Positions 16,577 to 26,220 of a stretch of 64,000 bases of DNA are shown here, one piece after another (the stretch's first letter is position 1; each line of letters opens with the position of its first letter). The stretch is from CALKYB01 sp964510575 (lineage in GTDB: Bacteria; Bdellovibrionota_C; UBA2361; SZUA-149; CALKYB01): contig CAZECN010000008.1 of assembly GCA_964510575.1 (NCBI GenBank), forward strand, positions 1 to 64,000, written 5' to 3'. Below the pieces are notes generated by a model. It was not told the DNA's origin, did not search any database, and worked only from the letters and a program-made list of their open reading frames with translations. Position numbers and translations under genes: made by a program.

Positions 16577-18493
16577 ATGGGCAAGATTATCGGAATTGAT
16601 CTGGGGACTACTAACTCTTGTGTGGCAGTGATGGAGGGGGGAGATCCTAAAGTTATCTCTAACAGTGAAGGTGGAAGAACAACTCCTTCTGTAGTTGCAG
16701 TTAACGACTCAGGTGAACGCTTGGTAGGTCAAATTGCAAGGCGGCAGGCTGTTACTAACCCTGAGAACACAATTTTTGCTGTTAAGAGATTGATTGGTAG
16801 AAAGTTCGAGAGTGCTGAGGTTGAAAAAGCCAAAGGAGTTCTCCCTTACTCAATCGAGAAAGCTTCTAATAGCGATGCCCACGTTAAACTTGGTGATGAT
16901 GTTAAAAGCCCTCAGGAAATATCTGCTTTTATTCTTGTCAAGATGAAGCAAACTGCTGAGGACTATCTTGGAGAACCAGTTTCTCAGGCAGTTATCACTG
17001 TTCCTGCTTATTTTAACGATGCGCAGCGACAAGCCACGAAAGATGCCGGTAAGATTGCAGGCCTTGAAGTGCTTCGTATTATTAACGAGCCAACTGCAGC
17101 GGCACTCGCTTATGGACTTGATAAAGAAGGCGATAAGAAAATTGCAGTATTCGACCTTGGGGGTGGAACTTTTGATGTTTCTATTCTTGAATTGGGAGAT
17201 GGAGTTTTTGAGGTTAAGGCCACAAATGGGGATACCTTCCTCGGTGGTGAAGATTTCGACTTGGCTATCGTTGAGTTTCTTGCTGAAGAGTTTAAAAAAG
17301 ATCAGGGCATAGATCTAAAGAAAGATACTATGGCGCTGCAGAGGCTTAAGGAAGCTGCTGAAAAAGCAAAACACGAACTCTCTACTGCTTTAGAAACTGA
17401 AGTTAATCTACCTTTTATTACAGCAGATTCATCTGGGCCTAAGCATCTAAACTTGAAGCTCTCTAGAGCTAAATTGGAAGGACTTTGTTCTTCGCTTTTG
17501 GACCGTTTGCAGAAGCCTTGTGAAACAGCTTTGCGTGACGCAGGTCTTAAAGCTTCTGAAATTAATGAAGTGGTTCTAGTGGGTGGTATGACTAGAATGC
17601 CCGCAGTTCAAGATCGTGTAAAACAGATTTTTGATCGTGAGCCTGGAAAAGGTGTTAACCCCGATGAAGCTGTAGCTTCAGGTGCTGCTATTCAAGCTGG
17701 TGTTCTTCAGGGTGATGTGAAGGATGTTCTTTTATTAGATGTAACGCCGCTTAGCCTGGGTATTGAAACTCAGGGTGGAGTCATGACTAAGTTGATCGAC
17801 AAGAACACGACTATCCCTACGAGGAAGAGCCAGATTTTCTCTACTGCTGCTGACAATCAACCCGCAGTTAGTATTCACGTGTTGCAAGGTGAAAGAGAAA
17901 TGGCTGGGGATAATAAAACCATGGGTCGATTTGATTTAGTGGGTATTCCAGCTGCTCCAAGGGGAGTCCCTCAGATTGAGGTGACTTTTGATATCGATGC
18001 CAACGGTATTGTGCATGTGTCGGCTAAGGATCTCGGAACTGGTAAAGAGCAGTCTATTCAGGTTACTGCTAGCTCCGGATTGAGTGACGATGAAATTGAT
18101 AAAATGGTTAAAGATGCCGAGCAGCACGCTGAGGAAGATAAAGGTAAGCGAGCTCTGATTGAAGAGAGAAACAAGTTGGATGGAGTTGTTTATTCAGCCG
18201 AAAACTCTCTTAAGGAATATGGGGACAAACTTTCTGAGGCAGAAAGAACCGAGATTGAGGAAGCAGTTGCTGAAGCTAAGACATTGCTCGAAGACAGTGA
18301 AGATGTCGCTGCTCTTAAAGCTGCCCACGAGAAGGTAACGACTGCTTCTCATGCACTTGCAAAGCAGGTTTATGAGAACGCTGCTGCGGGCTCCGGAGCT
18401 GATAGTTCTGGTGCTGAGTCGCAAGCTGAACCGGATTCAGAGTCAGCAGATGCGGATGATGTCGTTGATGCTGACTTCGAAGAAGTTAAGTAG
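16577..18493 (+). CDS. dnaK: molecular chaperone DnaK (Hsp70)
   Basis: The 638-residue Hsp70 has the complete ATPase domain: GIDLGTTNSCVAV at residue 5, VPAYFNDAQRQATKDAG near 140, IAVFDLGGGTFDVSIL near 190 and VVLVGGMTRMP near 335. The substrate domain begins with DVTPLSLGIETQGG near 390, followed by the helical lid and an acidic tail ending DADFEEVK, close to the EEVD-like ends of bacterial DnaK. A GGCGAGGT ribosome site precedes the ATG. It works with GrpE (upstream) and DnaJ (downstream). A strong terminator follows directly. Confidence 0.98.
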   Translation: MGKIIGIDLGTTNSCVAVMEGGDPKVISNSEGGRTTPSVVAVNDSGERLVGQIARRQAVTNPENTIFAVKRLIGRKFESAEVEKAKGVLPYSIEKASNSDAHVKLGDDVKSPQEISAFILVKMKQTAEDYLGEPVSQAVITVPAYFNDAQRQATKDAGKIAGLEVLRIINEPTAAALAYGLDKEGDKKIAVFDLGGGTFDVSILELGDGVFEVKATNGDTFLGGEDFDLAIVEFLAEEFKKDQGIDLKKDTMALQRLKEAAEKAKHELSTALETEVNLPFITADSSGPKHLNLKLSRAKLEGLCSSLLDRLQKPCETALRDAGLKASEINEVVLVGGMTRMPAVQDRVKQIFDREPGKGVNPDEAVASGAAIQAGVLQGDVKDVLLLDVTPLSLGIETQGGVMTKLIDKNTTIPTRKSQIFSTAADNQPAVSIHVLQGEREMAGDNKTMGRFDLVGIPAAPRGVPQIEVTFDIDANGIVHVSAKDLGTGKEQSIQVTASSGLSDDEIDKMVKDAEQHAEEDKGKRALIEERNKLDGVVYSAENSLKEYGDKLSEAERTEIEEAVAEAKTLLEDSEDVAALKAAHEKVTTASHALAKQVYENAAAGSGADSSGAESQAEPDSESADADDVVDADFEEVK

Positions 18494-18501
18494 CTGTCTT
18501 T

Positions 18502-18539
18502 AAAAAGGCCACTCAGCTTAAAGCTCAGTGGCCTTTTTT
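18502..18539 (+). terminator. rho-independent terminator after dnaK
   Basis: AAAAAGGCCACT (18502-18513) pairs with AGTGGCCTTTTTT, with an additional AGCTT/AAGCT helix inside and a six-T run. It stands between dnaK and dnaJ, so dnaJ either relies on read-through or on a promoter in the 30 bp that remain. Partial termination would give less DnaJ than DnaK. Confidence 0.85.
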
Positions 18540-18568
18540 CCTTTGTTCGATATTTTTAGGCAGTTATT

Positions 18569-19660
18569 TTGAAGCAGGACTATTACCAAGTACTTGGCGT
18601 TTCTAAAGGGGCTTCCCCTGAAGAAGTTAAGAAAGCTTATCGCAAGCTCGCTATAAAATTTCATCCTGATAAAAACCCCGACAATAAAGAGGCCGAAGGG
18701 AAGTTTAAGGAAGCTTCTGAGGCTTACTCTGTTCTCTCAGATGCGGACCAAAGAGCGCGCTATGATCAGTTTGGTCATGCTGGACTCGGTCAGGGAGGCG
18801 CTGGTTTCAGCGGGGATTTTAGGTCCTTTGCCCAAGATATTTTTGGCGACATCTTCGGTGCTTTTTTTGATCAGGCAGGTGGTGGTCCCTCAAGAGGCAG
18901 AGATCTTTCAACTCGATTGTCTGTGACTTTAGAAGAAGCCGCTGCTGGTATTGAAAAAGAGATAGATATCGAAAGACCTGAAGGTTGCGAAACCTGTGCA
19001 GGAAGTGGAGCGAAGCCAGGTTCTCAACCACAAGCCTGTGTTCAATGTGCAGGTAGTGGGCAGGTTCAGATTCAACAAGGCTTTTTTGCAATTAGCCGAA
19101 CTTGTCCCAGGTGTGGTGGTAACGGAAGTATTATTTCGGATCCTTGCAAGCCTTGTTCAGGAGAGGGTTTGGTTTTGAAAGAGTCCAAGCTTTCCGTGAA
19201 AGTACCTGCGGGAATAGATCATGGCCAAAGGCTTAAGCTAAGAGGGGAAGGCGAAAAACCTGCTGGAGGTCTTCCGGCTGGGAATTTATTCGTCGAGGTT
19301 TTGGTTGAAAAGCATAAAGTTTTTGAACGGCGTGGTAGGGATTTAATTTGTGAGATTCCAATCACCTATTCCCAGGCAGTTCTTGGAGCGGAGTTGGACA
19401 TTCCAACTTTGACCGATACCGAAAAGCTAAAGGTTCCTTCAGGGTCTCAATCTGGAAAGATATTCCGAATGTCAGGGCATGGAGTGCCAGATCTGCAAAG
19501 TGGGAGGCCGGGAGACTTGATGGTCAGAGTCTATGTTGCAGTTCCAAAGTCTGTCAGTGGTAAAGAGAAAGAGCTGTTGGAGCAATTAGCCGAAGTAGAG
19601 GGAAAGCCGGTCGCAGAGGAAGTTTCCTTTTTTGACCGAGTAAAAGAGTTCTTTGAGTAA
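18569..19660 (+). CDS. dnaJ: co-chaperone DnaJ (Hsp40)
   Basis: DnaJ stimulates the DnaK ATPase and delivers unfolded clients. The 363 residues are in canonical order: J domain (1-70) with HPD in IKFHPDKNP, Gly/Phe-rich linker (75-115), four CxxCxGxG zinc repeats (about 135-200, with CETCAGSG, CVQCAGSG, CPRCGGNG and CKPCSGEG) and the two C-terminal beta domains. The start is TTG 18569; the J domain begins at once (MKQDYYQVLGV), so no upstream extension is expected. Confidence 0.96.
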   Translation: MKQDYYQVLGVSKGASPEEVKKAYRKLAIKFHPDKNPDNKEAEGKFKEASEAYSVLSDADQRARYDQFGHAGLGQGGAGFSGDFRSFAQDIFGDIFGAFFDQAGGGPSRGRDLSTRLSVTLEEAAAGIEKEIDIERPEGCETCAGSGAKPGSQPQACVQCAGSGQVQIQQGFFAISRTCPRCGGNGSIISDPCKPCSGEGLVLKESKLSVKVPAGIDHGQRLKLRGEGEKPAGGLPAGNLFVEVLVEKHKVFERRGRDLICEIPITYSQAVLGAELDIPTLTDTEKLKVPSGSQSGKIFRMSGHGVPDLQSGRPGDLMVRVYVAVPKSVSGKEKELLEQLAEVEGKPVAEEVSFFDRVKEFFE

Positions 19661-19915
19661 GAGCTAGCATAGCTATTTAGGTAAGGAAGACAGGCCTAAA
19701 TTTAAATTAGGCGCGGGCCCCCCCCTTTGAGTAACTGGGAATTCAATTTTGGCTGGCTAGTGTCTTTTAAACCAAGTCCGAGCTATTTAATCAGTTATTC
19801 AGTGTCCGTTAAATTTTGTTTAAAGAAGTGCTTTCCTGCTTTCTATGGGTTGCCAAGGGGCATATAATACAGTGATTCCTTTTCTATTTACTTTCGATCT
19901 AGTAATTATTCTTAC
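19661..19915. other. intergenic region with hairpin, C8 tract and a TATAAT box
   Basis: This gap after dnaJ holds a GCCTAA/TTAGGC hairpin (19694-19712) followed at once by GCGCGGG and a run of eight C (19718-19725), atypical for this AT-leaning sequence. Near the end, TATAAT at 19863-19868 is a good -10 match, about 47 bp before the lipoprotein start, but no -35 is found at the correct distance. No open frame is convincing. Confidence 0.4.
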
Positions 19916-21826
19916 ATGAAAATTCTAACATTAATTTCTACCCTTTCGATTTTATTTCTTTCTTCTTGTGTCAGCCATCACGCTAGGACAGGTGAAGTGA
20001 CTGTTGGAGGAGGTTTTAAAAGAACTGCCCAACAAGAAGTGGTTGAAGACGATTTTGTTTCCCCAGATGCTCCTTGGGATTATCAAGGAGTGTTGGTTAA
20101 AAATTCTCGTTCATTACTTTTAAGACCAAGTCAGTTAGAAGCTAAAGGTCAGCTTCGTGAGGCAACCTTCGCCTATCAGCAAGCTGAGAGAGATGCAGCC
20201 GCAAGAAATGTTGAGCCTGGGTCCATTGACGATATTCAGGAAGAGGCCTTTGCTCGTAGGCTGGGAGCAATGCTTAAGCAAGGCAGAGGATTTGATGTAC
20301 TCACTGAAATTTCTGGTTATGTTTCAGATAGCAATACTTCTTATGATCGTTTGCCTCCCAGGATTTCTCTTTTAGCTGCTTTTGCCTATGCGAGTCGTGA
20401 TGACTTTAATCAAGCCTTGGCTTGGTTCAAGCTTTCCGCTAATGCGGATCCGGGGAGAGGCCCTGTTTATGATGTAGCGAGAAGTTCAGCCGTCAAGATG
20501 GTTGGCTCGGTTTCGGAGCAGCAGTTTGATTCTAGAATGCAACGTTGGTCTGGGGATCCTTTCATTGGTTCACTCTTTTCTCAGGAAGACAATAGAAGAA
20601 GGGAAGGGCAACAACCAACTGCTGGGCTGGACAGTAAGTGGTTTAAATCTTCAACTTATACAGCTAGTGCTCCAGTTTTAGCTGGAGCTGAAAGTGGTCA
20701 GTCTACTGAGCAGGTTTCAGTGGCTCCGGGACAGCCCTTAGTTATTGGAGTCTTACTTCCCTTGAGCGGGCGCTTTGCTTCACACGCCAATCGAGTTAAG
20801 CAGGGAATTGAACTAGCGGCAAAAGACCTGGATAGAGATAATAATATTAAAGTTATTTATTCTGATACCAGCGGTGATGCTAATGTTGCTGAAGAACAGT
20901 ATCGATACTTATCTTCTGAAGCTGGGGCTGCTGTAGTCCTTGGTCCTTTGTTGTTTAAAACTTCAAAGAGAGTTGGAGAGATTTCCAGAGAGGTAGGTAC
21001 CCCAATCATTAGTTTTACCAAGAGACAAGGTGTCCCCGGTCTTTCAAGAAGTATGTTTCGCCTCGGAGCGACATCTCAGGATCAGGTCTCGGAGCTTGTG
21101 GATTATGCTGTTAGTCAGCTAAATTTGAGATCCTTTGCCGCCTTATACCCGGCCCATGCGATGGGTTCTGAATTTGTAGAGGCCTTTCGTCGTGAGGTTG
21201 AGAGAAGAAATGGGGTTGTGATTGCTGAAGGATCTTATGATGAGACGGATCCAGAATCTATGGTCTCTGCAGTTGAAGCTTTGTCAGTAACTACCCCAGA
21301 AGGTATTTTTCTTCCGGATCGTTTAAGTGCGGCTGTTCCTATTCTCGAAAAAATTCAGCAAACTGATTTGTCAGACGCTGTGCTTTTGGGGCAAGCCCAA
21401 TGGGATGATCCTGTAGCAATAAGAGGGTTTGGCGCTTTGATTGAGGGAGCTGTTTATGTAACACCATTTAACTCTCTCAGTTCTAGTTCAAGTGTTTACC
21501 GATTTGTTCGAGATTATAAAGAGCAGTTTAAGACGGAGCCAGAGCTATTGAGCGCTCAAGCCTATGACGCAGCTGCCTTTGTTATCAATTCTATTCTTTA
21601 TAACACCAGTGCTGCTGATGGAGGGGTTCTTGATGCGCTTGAAAATAGTGCTGCATATCCAGGAATTACAGGCAGTTTGAGCGTAGGAAACGAAGGAGAA
21701 ATCAATAGGCGAATGAGTGTGTTGCGCTTGAAAGATGGTGAGGTAGTGGAAGTTATGTCAGGTGGAGTATTGATACCCACTGAGCAGGGAGATTCTCAAG
21801 CTGGTTCCTTGAACCGCGAGTCCTAA
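19916..21826 (+). CDS. LppC/LpoA-like penicillin-binding protein activator lipoprotein
   Basis: The N-terminus is a lipoprotein signal (MKILTLIS ... LFLSSC, lipobox LSSC with the acylated Cys at about 17). Residues about 75-230 look like a helical, TPR-like domain. From about 270 there is a type-1 periplasmic-binding fold: IGVLLPLSGRFASHANRVKQGIELAAKD, VVLGPLLFKTSKRV, and FAALYPAHAMGSEFVEAFRREVE. This architecture is that of LpoA/YraM, which activates PBP1A from the outer membrane. Branched-chain amino-acid binding proteins share the fold, but the lipobox and helical domain favour an LpoA-like role. The 636-residue length fits. Lon follows 31 bp downstream. Confidence 0.8.
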   Translation: MKILTLISTLSILFLSSCVSHHARTGEVTVGGGFKRTAQQEVVEDDFVSPDAPWDYQGVLVKNSRSLLLRPSQLEAKGQLREATFAYQQAERDAAARNVEPGSIDDIQEEAFARRLGAMLKQGRGFDVLTEISGYVSDSNTSYDRLPPRISLLAAFAYASRDDFNQALAWFKLSANADPGRGPVYDVARSSAVKMVGSVSEQQFDSRMQRWSGDPFIGSLFSQEDNRRREGQQPTAGLDSKWFKSSTYTASAPVLAGAESGQSTEQVSVAPGQPLVIGVLLPLSGRFASHANRVKQGIELAAKDLDRDNNIKVIYSDTSGDANVAEEQYRYLSSEAGAAVVLGPLLFKTSKRVGEISREVGTPIISFTKRQGVPGLSRSMFRLGATSQDQVSELVDYAVSQLNLRSFAALYPAHAMGSEFVEAFRREVERRNGVVIAEGSYDETDPESMVSAVEALSVTTPEGIFLPDRLSAAVPILEKIQQTDLSDAVLLGQAQWDDPVAIRGFGALIEGAVYVTPFNSLSSSSSVYRFVRDYKEQFKTEPELLSAQAYDAAAFVINSILYNTSAADGGVLDALENSAAYPGITGSLSVGNEGEINRRMSVLRLKDGEVVEVMSGGVLIPTEQGDSQAGSLNRES

Positions 21827-21857
21827 GCCTTGCGATTGAGCGAAAAGGACTGAGTCT

Positions 21858-24302
21858 TTGATGAAACCAGAGCTTAATGAAGTTTTACCTGTTCTACCAA
21901 CTGGGGAGTTAGTTGCTTTCCCAGGCCTTGTTATCCCTCTGCTAGTTTCCGAGGGGCCGGCTCATGATGCTTTAAGGTTCGCCGTTGAAAATGATTTGCC
22001 CGTGGTGGTCGCCTTGACCAGTGCGGAAGGCGAGCACGTGCCAGGAGACTCCCTTTCGAAAACAGCAGTATGGGCGCGGGTAATTGCTTCCACAAGTTTG
22101 CCAGATCATAGCCTTAAAGTTCGCCTTCATATTGAGGGGCGAGTCAAGATTGACGAGGTGGTGGAAGAGGAGCCGAGTCTTAAAGTTAAGGTTACTGAAT
22201 TAGTTCCGAACAGTAAGACCAAGATATCTAAATCGACTGAAAAAGTCTTACAAGATGCTAAAGCTAATATGCTTCTATTAGCTGATTACGACAGTTCTAT
22301 AGATGATTACTTACATCCGGTTGAAAGGGGGTTCGATCCCGCTGAAGTAGCGGATTTAATTGCTGCCTCACTCTCACTCTCCCCTGAGCAAGCTCTTCCT
22401 ATTTTAGAAGAAGAGGGCGGGGTAAGTCGGTTGAAGATGGTTTCAGAACTATTGATTGAAAGATTGAAGATGGTTTCAGTTGCTCATCAAATTTCAGGCA
22501 AAGCCAATCGAGAAATTAAGGCAGCGGAAAGAGAACAGTTGCTTCGCCTGCAGCTTGAAATGATCAATGAAGAGTTGGGCGAGTCAGAGGGTCAGGAAGT
22601 AGAGCTTAAGGAACTGACTGAGCGCTTAGAGAAAAAAAAATTACCTAAAGTTGCTCAGGACGAAGCTGAGAAGCAGCTTCGGCGGCTCGCAAAAACCCAC
22701 CCTGATGCTAGTGAAGCCGGTCTTCTTAGAACTTATCTCGAGTGGATAATTGACCTACCATGGGCGAAAAAAAGCAAAGACAAGATCGATTTAGACCTAG
22801 CTAGAAGCATTCTGGATGAAGATCATTTTGGTCTTGATAAAACCAAAGAAAGAATCCTCGATTTTTTAGGTGTCTTGAAGCTCAAGAAGAATCACAGAGG
22901 ACCAATTCTTCTTCTTAATGGTCCGCCAGGTGTTGGTAAGACAAGTTTAGGTAAATCTATTGCAAGAGCTCTGGGTCGTGAATTTGTCCGGGTTTCGGTG
23001 GGAGGACTTCGAGATGAGGCTGAACTAAGAGGCCATCGCAGAACCTATGTTGGTGCTTTGCCAGGTAGAATTATTCAAAGTTTGAAAAGAGCCGGGACTA
23101 GAAACCCTGTTTTCATGTTGGATGAACTCGATAAAATTGGTTCGGACTTTCGAGGCGACCCTGCCTCTGTTCTTCTTGAAGTTCTCGATCCAGAACAGAA
23201 TAAGAGTTTTGAAGATCTTTATCTAAACCTTCCTTTCGATCTCTCTGAGGTCTTATTTATTGGTACTTCCAATATGACGGATAGTATTCCATCACCATTG
23301 TTGGATAGAATGGAAGTATTGGAAATCTCTGGCTACACAGGACCAGAGAAACTAGAAATCGTGAGACGCTATCTTTTAGACAGAGCAAAAGATGCCAATG
23401 GATTATCTGATTATGAAGTAGAATGTAGTGATGCCGCGATTAAGCTTCTTATTCGGGGTTACACCAAAGAATCTGGGGTAAGGGAACTTAGCCGGGTCGT
23501 CAGCACTCTTTTTAGAAAAGTAGCAAGAGGGCTTGCTGAAGGTAAGCCCTTACCTTCAGAGATAACTCCAGAGTTTGTTGAAACTGCGCTTGGAAAGAGA
23601 CCCTATAAATCAGAGTTCATACTTAGCAAAGATGAAGTAGGGGTAGTGACAGGTTTAGCATGGACTTCAGTCGGAGGTGAAACTCTTATTGTTGAGGCTG
23701 CTATCATGCCCGGTAAGGGAGGATTACTTCTCACAGGTCAGCAGGGAGAAGTTATGCAAGAGTCTGCTCGGGCTGCCCTTACATTCGTTCAAGAACATTC
23801 TGAGTTATTTGGAATAGATCCAGAGCTTTTTGAAAAAATTAAACTCCATGTACATCTTCCCCAAGGTGCAGTGCCTAAAGATGGGCCCTCGGCAGGTATC
23901 GCAATAGCAACTGCGATGACCTCAGTACTGACAGGTCGGCCAGTTTCTCATAAGGTCGCAATGACCGGGGAAATTAGTTTGCGAGGGAGAGTTTTAGAAA
24001 TTGGTGGTCTGAAGGAAAAATCTTTAGCTGCTTTAAGAGCTGGAATTGAAAAAGTTATTATTCCTAAGGGAAATGAAGATGACCTGGATGATTTTCCAGA
24101 ATATTTGAAGAAGAAAGTCTCATTTTTGCCGGTGGAAAATGCGGTTGAGGTGGTGGAAATATCACTTGGCCCTAAATCTAGTGCTGTGAAACAATCCACT
24201 GCCAAAATAGCCGGAAAACCTGCACCAACTGGAGCTGGAGCGCGAGAGATTAAAGGCAGAAAATCCAGTTCTAGGTCTAAGAAAAAGCCTGCTGAAAAAT
24301 AG
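21858..24302 (+). CDS. lon: ATP-dependent protease Lon
   Basis: Lon degrades misfolded and regulatory proteins. The 814 residues comprise the LAN substrate-binding domain (about 8-205), the coiled-coil region, the AAA+ module with Walker A GPPGVGKTS starting at 355 and Walker B PVFMLDELDKIG, and the protease domain with the Ser678 (PKDGPSAG) / Lys721 (KEKSLAA) dyad, the same spacing as in E. coli Lon. A basic Ser/Lys/Arg tail of about 25 residues extends the C-terminus. It is separated from ftsE by 176 bp. Confidence 0.97.
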   Translation: MMKPELNEVLPVLPTGELVAFPGLVIPLLVSEGPAHDALRFAVENDLPVVVALTSAEGEHVPGDSLSKTAVWARVIASTSLPDHSLKVRLHIEGRVKIDEVVEEEPSLKVKVTELVPNSKTKISKSTEKVLQDAKANMLLLADYDSSIDDYLHPVERGFDPAEVADLIAASLSLSPEQALPILEEEGGVSRLKMVSELLIERLKMVSVAHQISGKANREIKAAEREQLLRLQLEMINEELGESEGQEVELKELTERLEKKKLPKVAQDEAEKQLRRLAKTHPDASEAGLLRTYLEWIIDLPWAKKSKDKIDLDLARSILDEDHFGLDKTKERILDFLGVLKLKKNHRGPILLLNGPPGVGKTSLGKSIARALGREFVRVSVGGLRDEAELRGHRRTYVGALPGRIIQSLKRAGTRNPVFMLDELDKIGSDFRGDPASVLLEVLDPEQNKSFEDLYLNLPFDLSEVLFIGTSNMTDSIPSPLLDRMEVLEISGYTGPEKLEIVRRYLLDRAKDANGLSDYEVECSDAAIKLLIRGYTKESGVRELSRVVSTLFRKVARGLAEGKPLPSEITPEFVETALGKRPYKSEFILSKDEVGVVTGLAWTSVGGETLIVEAAIMPGKGGLLLTGQQGEVMQESARAALTFVQEHSELFGIDPELFEKIKLHVHLPQGAVPKDGPSAGIAIATAMTSVLTGRPVSHKVAMTGEISLRGRVLEIGGLKEKSLAALRAGIEKVIIPKGNEDDLDDFPEYLKKKVSFLPVENAVEVVEISLGPKSSAVKQSTAKIAGKPAPTGAGAREIKGRKSSSRSKKKPAEK

Positions 24303-24348
24303 ACCACCTGAGTTTCAGTAAATAGTCTTTTGTAGCGATGATCTTGGT

Positions 24349-24417
24349 CAAATTGCTGGTTTGGGGCTGCTCACTGCAAAATTGCTTGTCCATCTACTGT
24401 CTCTATAGCAAAATTGC
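24349..24417. repeat. spaced GCAAAATTGC repeats between lon and ftsE
   Basis: GCAAAATTGC occurs at 24376-24385 and again at 24408-24417, 32 bp apart, and a shorter CAAATTGC ends at 24356, 29 bp before the first. Each unit is itself a short inverted repeat (GCAA/TTGC). The roughly three-turn spacing would place sites on one face of the DNA, as for a cooperative regulator. Functional meaning is inferred only. Confidence 0.35.
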
Positions 24418-24478
24418 CTTATTGAAAATTTCTGAATGAAACTTTCCGTTTCTTACCAATTTAGGGTGCTTCTAGAAA

Positions 24479-25174
24479 GTGAACAGCCAAAAAGAAATTA
24501 TAGGTCTTTACCATGTAGACAAGCTGTACCCGCCCAAACAATCTGCATTGAGAAATATCGATTTTATGGTGCAGCCGGGTGAGTTCGTATTTGTGGCTGG
24601 GGCCAGTGGAGCAGGTAAATCAACTTTGCTTAAGCTTCTTTTCGCACAAGAGAGATGTAGTAGGGGGGAGGTGTTTGTTGGTGGTAGGGATGTTAGCAAG
24701 CTTTCAGAATCTGGGATAGCCAAGCTTAGACGAAACATTGGAGTCATTTTCCAAGACTACAAACTACTCCCTAGGCATACAGTTTTAGAGAACGTGGCTT
24801 TTGCCCTGGAAGTTGTGGGAGTTAAGCAGAAAGAGCGAGTAGACGCAGCTTATCAAATGTTGAGTGCTGTTGGTTTGAAAGATAAAGTAAGATCTATGCC
24901 CTTGACTCTCTCTGGTGGAGAGCAACAGCGAGTTGCCATCGCAAGAGCATTGGTTTCGAAACCCAAAATCATATTGGCTGACGAGCCCACTGGTAATTTG
25001 GACCCTGACATGACGGTCGCGGTTTTTAATTTGTTACTGGAAGCGAATCGTTGTGGGGCCACTATTGTTATAGCGTCTCATAATTTGGCATTAATTGAAG
25101 AGATTAATCGAAGGACAATAGTACTAGAGCAAGGTAAGCTGATAGGTGACTTTGATCACCCTGGAGGAAGATAG
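24479..25174 (+). CDS. ftsE: cell-division ATP-binding protein FtsE
   Basis: FtsE is the ATPase of the FtsEX complex, which signals from the cytosolic division ring to periplasmic cell-wall hydrolases. The 231-residue protein has Walker A GASGAGKST at 41-49, a Q-loop (VIFQDYKLLPRHTVLENVAFAL, the FtsE-typical segment), signature LSGGEQQRVAIARAL, Walker B IILADEPTG and the switch His in VIASHN. The start is GTG 24479. FtsX follows 44 bp downstream. Confidence 0.95.
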   Translation: MNSQKEIIGLYHVDKLYPPKQSALRNIDFMVQPGEFVFVAGASGAGKSTLLKLLFAQERCSRGEVFVGGRDVSKLSESGIAKLRRNIGVIFQDYKLLPRHTVLENVAFALEVVGVKQKERVDAAYQMLSAVGLKDKVRSMPLTLSGGEQQRVAIARALVSKPKIILADEPTGNLDPDMTVAVFNLLLEANRCGATIVIASHNLALIEEINRRTIVLEQGKLIGDFDHPGGR

Positions 25175-25218
25175 TCCAAATTTTAAGTACTATTTAGACC
25201 AAAGCCAAAGAGCTAGAT

Positions 25219-26220
25219 ATGGAAAATGATTCTGATAAAATACAGATAGTCGAGCAGGTAGTAGAGCTTGAAGCGGGCTTTCTAACTAGCTATTGGAATA
25301 GTCAGGAAGCTCTTCCTAAGCTAACTCCAGTAGAGTCTATTATCTATTTTGTGAAACAGGCTTTTCGCAATATGAAGTCTCTGCCCCTAAGCAATGCTAT
25401 TGCTGTGATGACTGTAGCCTTGTCAGTATTTCTTCTAGGGGGATTTATTCTTCTGGTTCAAAACTTTGGGGGTTTTGTTAGAGATTCTGGAAATAGTGCC
25501 ACAGTAATGGTGTATTTGAAGGATGAGATCTCCCAGAAAAAACTCTCAGAGTTTGTTCGAGAAATGGAGAGTTCCCCTCATGTAGAGTCAGTTGATTATA
25601 TTTCTCCCGAAGAGGCTTTGGAACTGTTTCGGAAGGATATGGGATCTGAGAGCGATTTTTTGGATGGTCTCGATGGAAGCAACCCATTGCCTGGATCGGT
25701 TGAGCTGAAACTCAAGTCTGATCATCGCGAAGAGGATAGGCTAGCAAGGCTGAAGCTTGATAGAAGGTCCTATGTGACAGATGTCATTGCGGGTAGCGAG
25801 TGGATTGAGCACACTCAGGGTGTGCTCAACGTGTTGAGATTTTTAGGAGTTGCGATTAGCTTGATCCTCCTCTTCGTGATGGTCTTTTTAATTTCCAATA
25901 CTATTCGCTTGGTGGTTTTTTCCAGAGAAAGAGAGATTGAAATAATGCGCCTTGTTGGAGCGACTAAGGAGTTTGTTCAAGTTCCCTATATTTTAGGTGG
26001 AGCTCTGCAAGGGTTTCTCGGCTCTATGATGGGTTTGATGTTACTTTCAGGTATTTACTTGGTTTTGAACAGTGAGTTTGTTCAGATTCGTGAAGTGATG
26101 GCAGCCTTGCCGGAGCTTAAGTATCTAAACCGTTTCGTCATCATTTTTCTAGTTTTCGGGGGGACCGTTGTTGGAGGGCTGGGAAGTTATTTCGCGACTC
26201 GAAAGTTAGTTGATGTTTAG
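25219..26220 (+). CDS. ftsX: cell-division protein FtsX
   Basis: FtsX is the membrane subunit partnered with FtsE; its periplasmic loop recruits EnvC-type activators. The 333 residues show a cytosolic N-terminal extension of about 60, a first membrane segment near 60-85, a periplasmic domain (about 90-200, with VMVYLKDEISQKKL), then three membrane segments (about 208-230, 258-280, 305-325) with the EREIEIMRLVGATKEFV cytosolic loop typical of the family. It overlaps the next gene, the EnvC-like protein, by 11 bp. Confidence 0.94.
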   Translation: MENDSDKIQIVEQVVELEAGFLTSYWNSQEALPKLTPVESIIYFVKQAFRNMKSLPLSNAIAVMTVALSVFLLGGFILLVQNFGGFVRDSGNSATVMVYLKDEISQKKLSEFVREMESSPHVESVDYISPEEALELFRKDMGSESDFLDGLDGSNPLPGSVELKLKSDHREEDRLARLKLDRRSYVTDVIAGSEWIEHTQGVLNVLRFLGVAISLILLFVMVFLISNTIRLVVFSREREIEIMRLVGATKEFVQVPYILGGALQGFLGSMMGLMLLSGIYLVLNSEFVQIREVMAALPELKYLNRFVIIFLVFGGTVVGGLGSYFATRKLVDV

